From Roseibacillus sp. (GTDB lineage Bacteria > Verrucomicrobiota > Verrucomicrobiia > Verrucomicrobiales > Akkermansiaceae), in NCBI GenBank assembly GCA_028821775.1, contig JAPKFB010000049.1, forward strand, positions 1 to 36,843: a stretch of 36,843 nucleotides of DNA, read 5' to 3'. The translations under genes were made by a program, and so were the position numbers. The first letter of the stretch is position 1. Each line of letters begins with the position of its first letter. This document shows positions 1-6,681 of the stretch, piece by piece. The notes beneath the pieces were generated by a model. It ran no database searches, had not been told where the DNA came from, and saw only the letters and a list, made by a program, of their open reading frames with translations.

Positions 1-271
1 GCTCGGTTTTCTTTCCGGCGGGATTGATCCAGCGCAGCGTTCCATCGTAGCCCGCCGAGACGAGACGATTGGTCAAAGGCGACCAGTTTACTCCGGAGGC
101 GTAGCTGTCGTGTCGAGCGAGCTCTTGGGGAGGTTCCTTCCCCGCATGGTCGACGGCATAGATCCCGCCGTTGAAACAAGCCGCGTAAAGATGGTCGCCC
201 TCGCCCCGGGTCAGGGAGAGGCAGTGGGTGGGCACCTTGAGAGTGGGAGCCTCTTTGAATTCGACCTTCAT
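1..271 (-). CDS. WD40-repeat protein, N-terminal part (runs off left edge)
   Basis: The reading frame starts with ATG at 271-269 on the minus strand and stays open to the window edge, so only about the first 90 residues are present. The translation contains WD40-like blades: a segment ending LYAACFNGGIYAVD and a second one with SGVNWSPLTNRLVSAGYDG followed by TLRWINP, the usual spacing of beta-propeller repeats. No signal peptide is visible, so it is probably cytoplasmic or part of a larger complex. Its start codon overlaps the stop of the upstream DUF1501 remnant in an ATGA arrangement, which indicates translational coupling. In PVC bacteria, WD40 proteins often follow DUF1549/DUF1553 and DUF1501 genes (family knowledge). 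The exact role is unknown. Confidence 0.75.
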   Translation of the reverse strand, partial: MKVEFKEAPTLKVPTHCLSLTRGEGDHLYAACFNGGIYAVDHAGKEPPQELARHDSYASGVNWSPLTNRLVSAGYDGTLRWINPAGKKTE

Positions 272-546
272 GCCAGGACCTCCTTGATGGGGCTCGAGCT
301 GTCTTCCACGTGGTGGAAATTGGGCAGGTTGGGAATCTTGAACTCGTCGTGGGGATCAATCCCGAGCGCGGCGAAAATGGTGGCGAAGAGATTTTGCTCG
401 TTGAAGGCGTGGGTGGTGACCTCGAAGCCGAGCTTGTCGGTGGCACCCACCACCGCACCAGGTTGGATGCCGCTTCCGAACATGGAGAGGCTCCAGGCAT
501 TGGGATAGTGATCGCGACCGCGCGCGGCATTGATCCAGGGCAACCG
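268..546 (-). pseudogene. DUF1501-family protein, C-terminal remnant
   Basis: The frame encodes only about 92 residues with the typical end of a DUF1501 protein: the GRDHYPNAW motif, then SLSMFGSGI and VVGATDKLGFE, then a tail with LFATIFAALGIDP. Full DUF1501 proteins are about 400-480 residues and begin with a twin-arginine signal, so roughly the first three quarters are absent. Recognisable similarity begins near the RLPWIN residues at about 546. Upstream of that the frame stays open but runs straight into the 3' end of galU, without a plausible ATG; only a TTG at 543 could serve as start. The stop overlaps the WD40 start. I infer a deletion or rearrangement that joined galU to the tail of a DUF1501-WD40 operon; an assembly join is an alternative. 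Confidence 0.7.
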
Positions 547-575
547 GGACGTCGAGGTCTTGAGCGCTCGCTCGA

Positions 576-1454
576 CTAGAGTTCGGACACGATCCTCTTC
601 AGATACTCGGCCAACTCGGCCCCGATATCGTCCCGTTTCAAACCAAACTCGATGTTGGATTTGATGAAGTCGAGCTTGTTTCCGATGTCGTAGCGTTTGC
701 CTTCGAAGCGAAGTCCGAACATGCAGCGATCCGCGAGCATGTGGATCATGGCATCAGTGAGCTGAATCTCGTTGTTCTTTCCTGGCTTGGTCTTGGCGAT
801 GTAGTCGAAAATATCGGGGCGGAAGATGTAGCGGCCGGCGATGGCCAGGTTGGAGGGAGCTTCGTCGATTTCGGGTTTCTCCACCAGGGAGTCAATCTTG
901 ATCACGCCCTTTCCCAAGGGTTCGCCCCCGGCGATGCCGTAACGGGAAACCTTGTGCGGAGCGACTTCTTCGAGCGCGATGACGGATTCGTCCTTCTCTT
1001 CGTAGATGTCGAGCATCTGTCTCAGGATCGGACGCTCGGGGTTGTCACTGCCCAGCAGAGTGTCGCCGAGCAGAAGGGCGAAGGGCTCGTTGCCGACAAA
1101 GGAGCGTCCATAGGAGACCGCGTCGCCCAAGCCGTTCAATTCCTTCTGCCAGATGAAGTGGATCGAGGCCATGTCCGAGATGTGGCGGATTTGTTCGAGG
1201 AGCTCGATCTTGCCCTTTTTCTCGAGTTCGATCTCGAGTTCGGGGGCGCGATAAAAGTGTTCCTCGATCGCGCGCTTACTGCGGCCGATCACCATGAGGA
1301 TGTCGCGGATGCCGCTCCGGACACATTCTTCGACCACGTACTGGATGGTGGGCGTGTCGACGATGGGCAGCATTTCCTTGGGCTGCGATTTGGTCGCGGG
1401 AAGAAAGCGTGTGCCGAAACCGGCGGCGGGAATGACTGCTTTGGTGACCTGCAT
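576..1454 (-). CDS. galU: UTP--glucose-1-phosphate uridylyltransferase
   Basis: A 292-residue protein of the usual bacterial GalU length, making UDP-glucose from UTP and glucose-1-phosphate in the cytoplasm. The nucleotidyltransferase signature AAGFGTRFLPATK is near residues 10-22, followed by KEMLPIVDTPTIQYVVEE, and the sugar-nucleotide motif LLLGDTLL lies at mid-protein. VEKP and the conserved FRPDIFDYI segment follow. It begins with ATG at 1454-1452 and lies 80 bp downstream of the GHMP kinase stop on the same strand, so the two are probably co-transcribed. The pairing suggests a joint sugar-1-phosphate to UDP-sugar route. The family assignment is secure; whether it also accepts glucuronate-1-phosphate cannot be seen. 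Confidence 0.95.
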   Translation of the reverse strand: MQVTKAVIPAAGFGTRFLPATKSQPKEMLPIVDTPTIQYVVEECVRSGIRDILMVIGRSKRAIEEHFYRAPELEIELEKKGKIELLEQIRHISDMASIHFIWQKELNGLGDAVSYGRSFVGNEPFALLLGDTLLGSDNPERPILRQMLDIYEEKDESVIALEEVAPHKVSRYGIAGGEPLGKGVIKIDSLVEKPEIDEAPSNLAIAGRYIFRPDIFDYIAKTKPGKNNEIQLTDAMIHMLADRCMFGLRFEGKRYDIGNKLDFIKSNIEFGLKRDDIGAELAEYLKRIVSEL

Positions 1455-1534
1455 GGAAATGGATGGGGGCGAGGAGAGTGGTGGCGCAGGGGAGTGGTGG
1501 ATGGCAAGGAGGAACTTTCCCCCGGGCGGCCTTC

Positions 1535-2542
1535 CTACTGGCCTTCGGCCTCGATCATCGGCTTGATGACCTGCACTCCCTGCTGGCCCAGTTTGTCCAC
1601 GAGGGAGGTGAACATGTCCTCCCCTTCATAGACGCCTACGATCGCGCCGCCGGAGCCCGTGAACTTTGCCGAAGCTCCGAGGGACCGTGCGGTAGCCACC
1701 ATCTTGAGGTTGCCCTCGGAGATCTTGTAGAGGGATTTCCGCAGATCAAAGTTGCGATCGAGAAGGGTTCCGATCTGATCTCCCTTCCCGGTGACAATGA
1801 GATCGCGGGTTTGCTGGGTGAGTTCGGCCCACTCGGCCATGGCGGCGACGACCTCGGCATCCTTGCGTCGAAAGCGCCCGCGAATGTCGTTGTGAAAGAC
1901 CTCAGTCCCTTCGGAGAGCTGAGTGGTGAAGGCGACGTAGAGTGGAGGGAGACTTGCGGGGTCGAGCTCCTCGTAGGCTCCGTGTCCCGTAATCTCGAAG
2001 TGGTCCTTCGCAAAGTCCATGAAGACGACCCCCTCATAGGCCTGCACCACGCGATCCTGCAAGCCAGCCGGGATGTGCAATTCGTCGTTCTCCACCGAGA
2101 GCGCCAAGTTGGCGAGGATGGGCGGAACAATCGCGATACCATAAAACTGCATCAGGGCGCGGATGCAGGCGGTAATGATCGCACTCGACCCGGCCATGCC
2201 GACGTGAGGGGGAATGTCGGAGCGGTACCGGATGGTGAAATTCTGGTTGTGGAGCGTGAACCCACCTTCCCGGCAATATTTGTGGAAGCACTTGACGGAG
2301 GCTTTGAGCAAGCGGAGTCCGCCGTAGTAGCCAAAGTTGCGAGTGTCCTCGACCAGATCAGAAATGCTTCCGAAGATCATCTCATCGCGGCGGGCGGGCT
2401 GGATTTCGAGTTCCGGCGATTCCCACAAGGTGACCTTGGCCGAAAAATTTCGGACGATGAAGGAGATCGTCTTGCCGTGATAGCCGTCGGAGGGATTTCC
2501 AATCAGGCCGGCGCGGGGAAACGAAGCGGTGTGGATGACCAT
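1535..2542 (-). CDS. GHMP-family sugar kinase, glucuronokinase-like
   Basis: A 335-residue cytoplasmic kinase. I chose the ATG at 2542-2540 because the protein then begins MVIHTASFPRAGLIGNPSDG, matching the first GHMP motif; the frame is open to 2647 but the extra 35 residues look non-conserved. The ATP-binding Gly/Ser loop PPHVGMAGSSA is at residues 111-121, and the third GHMP motif FTGSGGAIVGV lies near the C-terminus. The combination GNPSDGY-GKTIS resembles plant glucuronokinase, which phosphorylates glucuronate at C1; other sugar or mevalonate-type substrates remain possible. Its partner galU follows on the same strand. It is divergent from the BtpA gene, with 73 bp between the two starts. 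Confidence 0.85.
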   Translation of the reverse strand: MVIHTASFPRAGLIGNPSDGYHGKTISFIVRNFSAKVTLWESPELEIQPARRDEMIFGSISDLVEDTRNFGYYGGLRLLKASVKCFHKYCREGGFTLHNQNFTIRYRSDIPPHVGMAGSSAIITACIRALMQFYGIAIVPPILANLALSVENDELHIPAGLQDRVVQAYEGVVFMDFAKDHFEITGHGAYEELDPASLPPLYVAFTTQLSEGTEVFHNDIRGRFRRKDAEVVAAMAEWAELTQQTRDLIVTGKGDQIGTLLDRNFDLRKSLYKISEGNLKMVATARSLGASAKFTGSGGAIVGVYEGEDMFTSLVDKLGQQGVQVIKPMIEAEGQ

Positions 2543-2615
2543 CGGGAAAGCGAGTTTACACAGTGCAGTGCGGAATGGGAATAGTGAATAATGAGATTTG
2601 TGAATCGGGGAGGAG

Positions 2616-3410
2616 ATGGCAAGAGGAGGCATGAACTGGAAGCGCAAGCGAATGATCGGGGTCCTGCACCTGTCGCCCCTGCCTGGCGCCCCGCGTTTCG
2701 CAGGCTCAATGGATGCGGTGTGTGAGGCGGCGGTAGCGGATGCGAGGGCCTATCGACAAGGTGGAGCGGACGCCTTGATGATCGAGAATTTTGGCGATCT
2801 TCCCTTTACGCGGGAAAGAGTGGCCGCGGAAACGGTGGCGGGCATGGCGGTGGTGGCTTGCGCAATTAAGGAGGCGGGAGTCGAATTGCCCGTGGGCTTC
2901 AACGTGTTGCGCAATGATGTCTCCTCCGGCTTGGGACTTGCCGCGACCTGCGGAGGGGAGTTTGTGCGGGTGAATGTGCACACCGGGGCGGTGGAGGCCG
3001 ACCAGGGAATCATTCAGGGGGAGGCCTTTTCCACCCTGCGCCAACGCAAGAACCTGTGCCCCCAGGTGGAGATTTGGGCCGACGTTCTCGTGAAGCATGC
3101 GGTGCCCATCGGTGATCTCGGAATTGAGGAAGCGGCCCGGGATGCTTTTCATCGCGGCCTGGCCGATGCTCTCATTGTCTCCGGGGTGGCTACCGGAGAA
3201 GCAACGGACCTCGAAGATCTCAGGCGCGTGAAGCAGGCCTGTCCCGATGCTCCGCTGCTGGTTGGAAGTGGCGCGAAGGTGGAGAGTGCCGAGCAGCTGT
3301 TAGAATTTGCGGACGGGTTGATCGTGGCCTCGGCGCTCAAGGTCGATGGGATGCTCGACAATCCCGTGGATGTGGAACGGGTGAGTGCGCTGCGGAACGT
3401 GATGGGATAA
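2616..3410 (+). CDS. BtpA/SgcQ family TIM-barrel protein
   Basis: About 264 residues with the hallmark beginning RMIGVLHLSPLPGAP, then GADALMIENFGDLPF, GFNVLRND, and a C-terminal ALIVSGVATGEATDLEDL and LLVGSGAK, as in the BtpA family (PF03437). In cyanobacteria BtpA affects photosystem I accumulation, while in other bacteria (SgcQ) the role is unclear and probably metabolic; there is nothing photosynthetic here. The start is uncertain: ATGs at 2616, 2631 and 2652 are all possible, with purine-rich AGGAGG stretches sitting unusually close before the first two. It is divergent from the GHMP kinase, so a shared promoter region is likely. Function in this organism is unknown. Confidence 0.85.
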   Translation: MARGGMNWKRKRMIGVLHLSPLPGAPRFAGSMDAVCEAAVADARAYRQGGADALMIENFGDLPFTRERVAAETVAGMAVVACAIKEAGVELPVGFNVLRNDVSSGLGLAATCGGEFVRVNVHTGAVEADQGIIQGEAFSTLRQRKNLCPQVEIWADVLVKHAVPIGDLGIEEAARDAFHRGLADALIVSGVATGEATDLEDLRRVKQACPDAPLLVGSGAKVESAEQLLEFADGLIVASALKVDGMLDNPVDVERVSALRNVMG

Positions 3411-3554
3411 GCGGCAGGGTCCCATCCAAGGCCAGATTCAGAAGAGCGGATGTCAGCTTGCAGTTGACTTGGTGCTTCCAACGTGCGCCTGAAAATCGTT
3501 GGAGGAGGGATAGGGCAAGCCAACCGGGAGCCTCCCTGGCGGAGCCTCCTGGAA

Positions 3555-4538
3555 TCAATCCGCAGGGAACGGATTGGCAGTGAGTCGCAAGCGAATCTCT
3601 TCTGGAGGGTAGGCGTTTCCGATCTCAGCCGGGCCCTCGTTGAGGGCCAGGGGAGTGGGCGAGAGGCGCACCACGGAGAGGGCGAGGGAAGCGGTGATGG
3701 TGAGGATGAGGGCGGCGCCAACGAGGAGTGAGCCCTTGGAGCGCTTGCAACAGACCACTCGTTCGACCCGGTCGCGCAGGGAAGCCCGCCCGGCCATGGC
3801 GAGAGCTGCTTGGGGCAGGGCGCCCGCTTCAGCGACGTCGCAGAGCGCGGTGGCGTAATGGGCGGGGTCGGCGCCCACCTCGATCACCTTGGCGTCGCAG
3901 GCAAATTCACATTGCGCCATGAGACGGTTGCGCAGCCACCAGACGGCCGGGTTGAACCAATAAACGAGGCAGGCCACCTGGGCGGCCAGATTGGTCCAAA
4001 GATCGCGCCGGGCGACATGGCCCAATTCGTGGAGGAGCACCATGCGCAAGGTCTCCTCATTCCAGAGCACGCTGTTGGTGGGCAGGTAAACCACGGGGCG
4101 GAGGAGGCCGGCAATGGAGGGAGAAACGGCGTCGGGGTGGAGGCTGACGCCCACCTGGTGCCGGAGGCCGAGCTGTTGACGGCAGTTTTCGAGGATCTGG
4201 TCTGTTTCCGGATCGTTGGAATCGAGCGATTTGCCACGCCAGCGATTCAGGGCCGTGAAATCAGCGAGCAGGCGCAGGGAGAACGCGAGGAAGCCACAGA
4301 CCCAGGCGATCGCGAACCACGAGATGGTGGTGGTGACCGAGCCGGGATCGGCGCTGCCGACCAGAACGGGAACTTCCACCATGAACTTCGGAAGGAACGC
4401 CAGGAAGGGGAGGGCAAGAAGAGTGAGCAGAGTGCCCAAGGTGAGGAGCGGGGAACGGGCGGGATCCTGCCGACCAGTCAGCCAGACCGCGATCACGGCG
4501 AGGAGGGAAAGGGCTGCGCTGCTGAGAAGTAAGGACAT
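3555..4538 (-). CDS. BlaR1-like M56 family membrane peptidase
   Basis: A 327-residue integral membrane zinc protease of the M56 family. Hydrophobic segments lie at about residues 2-20, 33-50 and 72-92, then a cytoplasmic peptidase loop with HELGH at residues 170-174 and a glutamate ligand in CEFACDAKV (E211), and a further membrane segment near 270-290. The short tail after it has no penicillin-binding sensor domain, so this is not a classical beta-lactam receptor. It lies 94 bp downstream of a BlaI-family repressor on the same strand, the usual arrangement in which the protease inactivates the repressor by cleavage. The signal sensed is unknown. BtpA converges on it from the other side with 144 bp between the stops. 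Confidence 0.88.
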   Translation of the reverse strand: MSLLLSSAALSLLAVIAVWLTGRQDPARSPLLTLGTLLTLLALPFLAFLPKFMVEVPVLVGSADPGSVTTTISWFAIAWVCGFLAFSLRLLADFTALNRWRGKSLDSNDPETDQILENCRQQLGLRHQVGVSLHPDAVSPSIAGLLRPVVYLPTNSVLWNEETLRMVLLHELGHVARRDLWTNLAAQVACLVYWFNPAVWWLRNRLMAQCEFACDAKVIEVGADPAHYATALCDVAEAGALPQAALAMAGRASLRDRVERVVCCKRSKGSLLVGAALILTITASLALSVVRLSPTPLALNEGPAEIGNAYPPEEIRLRLTANPFPAD

Positions 4539-4632
4539 GGGGCAGCAGGGGCTGGAAGGGAGTGGTTGGTGGAAGCGGGCTAAATATCAAAACGGCAATG
4601 CCGGTTGCATAGAAGATAACGTTACCGGCTGC

Positions 4633-5007
4633 TCACTTTTTCTTGATCAAATCCCGAATGGTCTCGATTTCGCGCTTGGTGAGCTGTTGATCGCTCGGGT
4701 CGAGGAGAGCCGCCACGAGATTTTCGGGCTTCCCTCCGAAGTAAGTGCGCAGAAGGCTGTCGAGGGCGGTGCGCTTGGCTTTCTTGGGGGTGATCGCAGG
4801 CTTGTAGACGTAGCGTCGACCTTCCTTTGAATGACGGACCATCTCTTTGCCTTCCAAGGTGGCCAAGAGGGCGCGCACTGCCGAGTAGGACGGAGGGTCG
4901 GGCAGGTTATCCTGCACTTCCTTCGCGGTGGCCTGTCCCAGGCGGTAGAGGATCTCGAGAATCTGGCGCTCGCGTCGCGAGACTTGCCCTTTCTCCAATC
5001 GGTTCAT
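4633..5007 (-). CDS. BlaI/MecI/CopY family transcriptional repressor
   Basis: A 124-residue winged-helix protein. The N-terminal part contains VSRRERQILEILYRLGQATA, the SYSAVRALLATLEGK recognition region and the wing with GRRYVYKPAITP, followed by the C-terminal dimerisation and cleavage part. Length matches the family (about 120-140). Members bind operator DNA as dimers and are released when the partner M56 peptidase cleaves them. Here the partner is the next gene downstream. The opposite side has a lipoprotein gene reading away, and the intergenic stretch contains a long perfect inverted repeat that is a candidate operator. Confidence 0.92.
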   Translation of the reverse strand: MNRLEKGQVSRRERQILEILYRLGQATAKEVQDNLPDPPSYSAVRALLATLEGKEMVRHSKEGRRYVYKPAITPKKAKRTALDSLLRTYFGGKPENLVAALLDPSDQQLTKREIETIRDLIKKK

Positions 5008-5053
5008 GGGGGCACTCTAGGCTTGTGCTATAAAACCCGCAATAACAATGTTG

Positions 5054-5101
5054 GAAAAACAGCATAAAAGATTTGACCTCCATTGATAATTGCTGTTTTT
5101 C
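5054..5101. promoter_or_regulatory. Perfect 11-bp inverted repeat, candidate BlaI operator
   Basis: GAAAAACAGCA at 5054-5064 and its exact reverse complement TGCTGTTTTTC at 5091-5101 enclose a 26-bp AT-rich spacer, in the 102-bp region between the divergent BlaI gene (start 5007) and the lipoprotein gene (start 5110). A TTGACC hexamer at 5074-5079 lies within the spacer and could be a -35 element. The arms do not match the TACA/TGTA half-sites of staphylococcal BlaI operators, so assignment to this repressor rests on location. A smaller AACAATGTT near-palindrome is at 5044-5052. Confidence 0.45.
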
Positions 5102-5109
5102 TAGCACCC

Positions 5110-5994
5110 ATGAGAGCGAGTGCAGCAAGGGAGGAAACTGGTGATTGGAAGTTGGGACTGCTGGTGATGGGGATGGCCCCTCTCCTCTTGAACAGTTGCG
5201 CTTCCTTCGAAGGGGGATCCGGGGACTGGTCCCAAAGTGACATGCCCTTCGGTACGCCGGTGGGCAGTGCCGGGGAAATTATTGGCGGCGGAGCAGGCAG
5301 CAACGAGCTGGCAGCCTCACCGGCCTACTATAAGAGGCCAACTCCGCGGGCGGGGCAGGCCACGACCTGGGGGCCCTCCATCAGTTCTCGCATGACCTAC
5401 ACCAGCTTCAGCCGTGCTAGCAGCAAGCCGGCCGACGGAGTAGCGATGATCTGGTACAACGACAAGGAAGGGATCGAGGCCATGACCAACAAGAGCTACT
5501 ACACATCTAATGGGCGCAAACGCGCGGCTGGTGGGATGGTGGAGTGGGGAATGAAGAGTGGGTTGGGCACCATGCGCAACTATCATGCGAACGGAAAACG
5601 ATTTGTGGTGGGTCGGAATGGCAGCAAGTATTCGCTCTCAGTCAAAAACAATGCGCGTTCGCGACTCGAGGTGGTTCTGAGCGTGGACGGACTTGATGTG
5701 GTCGACGGAAAACAGGCCAGCATCAAGAAACGGGGCTACATTGTCTGGCCTGGGCAGACCATCGAAGTCAAGGGCTGGCGTTCCAGTGAGAGCGATGTGG
5801 CGTCCTTCGTCTTCTCTCCCGTTTCATCCTCCTATGCTGTTCTCAAACACGACAATCCACGTAATGTCGGGGTGGTTGGGATCGCGGTTTTCACGGAGAA
5901 AGGGGTCGACCCCTGGAGCGGACGTTCGACCGATGCCAACAAGCGCTTTGCGGCATCGCCCTTTGCCGAGGCCCCCATGGAGCGGGCTCGCTGA
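5110..5994 (+). CDS. Predicted lipoprotein of unknown function
   Basis: About 294 residues from the ATG at 5110; the frame is open to a TTG at 5083 but that lies inside the inverted repeat region. A hydrophobic stretch is followed by the lipobox LLNSC, so the mature protein should be membrane-anchored through a cysteine at about residue 30. The remainder is Ser/Gly-rich at first, with a TYTSFSRASS segment, then a more structured part with KSGLGTMRNYHANGKRF, RLEVVLSVDGLDVVDGKQASI and a C-terminal VGVVGIAVFTEKG. I do not recognise a family. The gene is divergent from blaI and may be under its control; this is inferred from the shared upstream region only. Confidence 0.75.
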   Translation: MRASAAREETGDWKLGLLVMGMAPLLLNSCASFEGGSGDWSQSDMPFGTPVGSAGEIIGGGAGSNELAASPAYYKRPTPRAGQATTWGPSISSRMTYTSFSRASSKPADGVAMIWYNDKEGIEAMTNKSYYTSNGRKRAAGGMVEWGMKSGLGTMRNYHANGKRFVVGRNGSKYSLSVKNNARSRLEVVLSVDGLDVVDGKQASIKKRGYIVWPGQTIEVKGWRSSESDVASFVFSPVSSSYAVLKHDNPRNVGVVGIAVFTEKGVDPWSGRSTDANKRFAASPFAEAPMERAR

Positions 5995-6036
5995 GCCATC
6001 CTGCGTGCCTCCGCGGGAGGAACCGATTTTTTGGAT

Positions 6037-6168
6037 ATGAGAATGAAAACGATAGGACTGTGTGCGTTAGTTGGGGGTGCCACCCTCTTGATGCTGAGTG
6101 GCTGCATCCGCTGGCCTGCGGCCCCGAAGGAGATCCCACCGCTACCGACCTCGGATAAAGCCAAGTAG
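6037..6168 (+). CDS. Very small predicted lipoprotein
   Basis: A 43-residue frame starting MRMKTIGLCALVGG, with a hydrophobic core ending in the lipobox LMLSGC (cysteine at residue 23) and a short proline-rich tail IRWPAAPKEIPPLPTSDKAK. This is the architecture of tiny entericidin-like or spacer lipoproteins, but no family can be named. It lies 42 bp downstream of the larger lipoprotein on the same strand, so co-transcription is likely. A GGAGG stands about 17 bp upstream, farther than usual; the ATG at 6043 is an alternative start. The clear lipobox makes a real gene more likely than chance. Confidence 0.6.
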   Translation: MRMKTIGLCALVGGATLLMLSGCIRWPAAPKEIPPLPTSDKAK

Positions 6169-6274
6169 TTGGGGCTTCCTGGCTGTCCACCGGGCAGGAC
6201 CCTGGGAGGCGCCAGGTCCGGTGCGAAACGGGGCTTCAGAGGGAAGGGGGAGGCCCGATCTTTTGAGCCCTAGA

Positions 6275-6612
6275 AGCTCCTAGGCCTCTCGATAACTCCC
6301 GGAATCAGGGTGAGAGCAGGCCGAAGCTCAGGATCTCGAAGTCGCCGCTTCGATTGATCAATTCGGAGCAGCCAATTTTGGTTCCCTCGAATTTGTGTAA
6401 GATGGTCGCGATGGCACTGCTCTCCAGATGGCTCGTCCATCGTTCGACTGACCACCCTTGGCAGCGGGTTCATTGCCAGGGTTCCCCCACTTCGCGGGAG
6501 AGGCGTTGGTTCACCCGGCCGTCGGTCGGGTCGATGATGCGCAGGGCCAGTCCCACGCGGTGAACCGAGACGAGGTCGTCCGGAGACTCCATCTGCAGAT
6601 AATAGGTCATCA
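6275..6612 (-). pseudogene. GNAT N-acetyltransferase pseudogene
   Basis: Reading on the minus strand from ATGs at 6612 or 6609, the frame gives MTYYLQMESPDDL, then VNQRLSREVGEPWQ, then a TGA at 6472-6470, then in the same frame GWSVERWTSHLESS, FEGTKIGCSELINRSGDF and EILSFGLLSP, where a second TGA (6307-6305) occurs, followed by FRELSRGLGA. This matches a GNAT acetyltransferase group whose members have REVG-PW-W-T then W and FGLLP then GRGLGG. The first TGA stands exactly where the family has tryptophan, so a single TGG to TGA change explains it. The acetyl-CoA-binding C-terminus beyond the RGLGA is missing. It faces the SASA gene divergently. TGA is an ordinary stop elsewhere in the window, so recoding is unlikely. 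Confidence 0.65.
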
Positions 6613-6681
6613 TGGGTGGAGATTCCGCGGGGGAACAACAATGAACGAAGGAAAGCGAGCGCAGCGGGCGTAGATCCGGAT

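Noticed and set aside
741..1631. Long plus-strand open frame opposite galU
   Set aside because: It is the antisense shadow of galU; the translation shows no family features.
6470..6472. TGA as a selenocysteine or recoded codon in the GNAT frame
   Set aside because: The family has Trp here, no SECIS-like element is visible, the gene has a second in-frame TGA and lost its 3' part, and TGA is used as stop by several intact genes.
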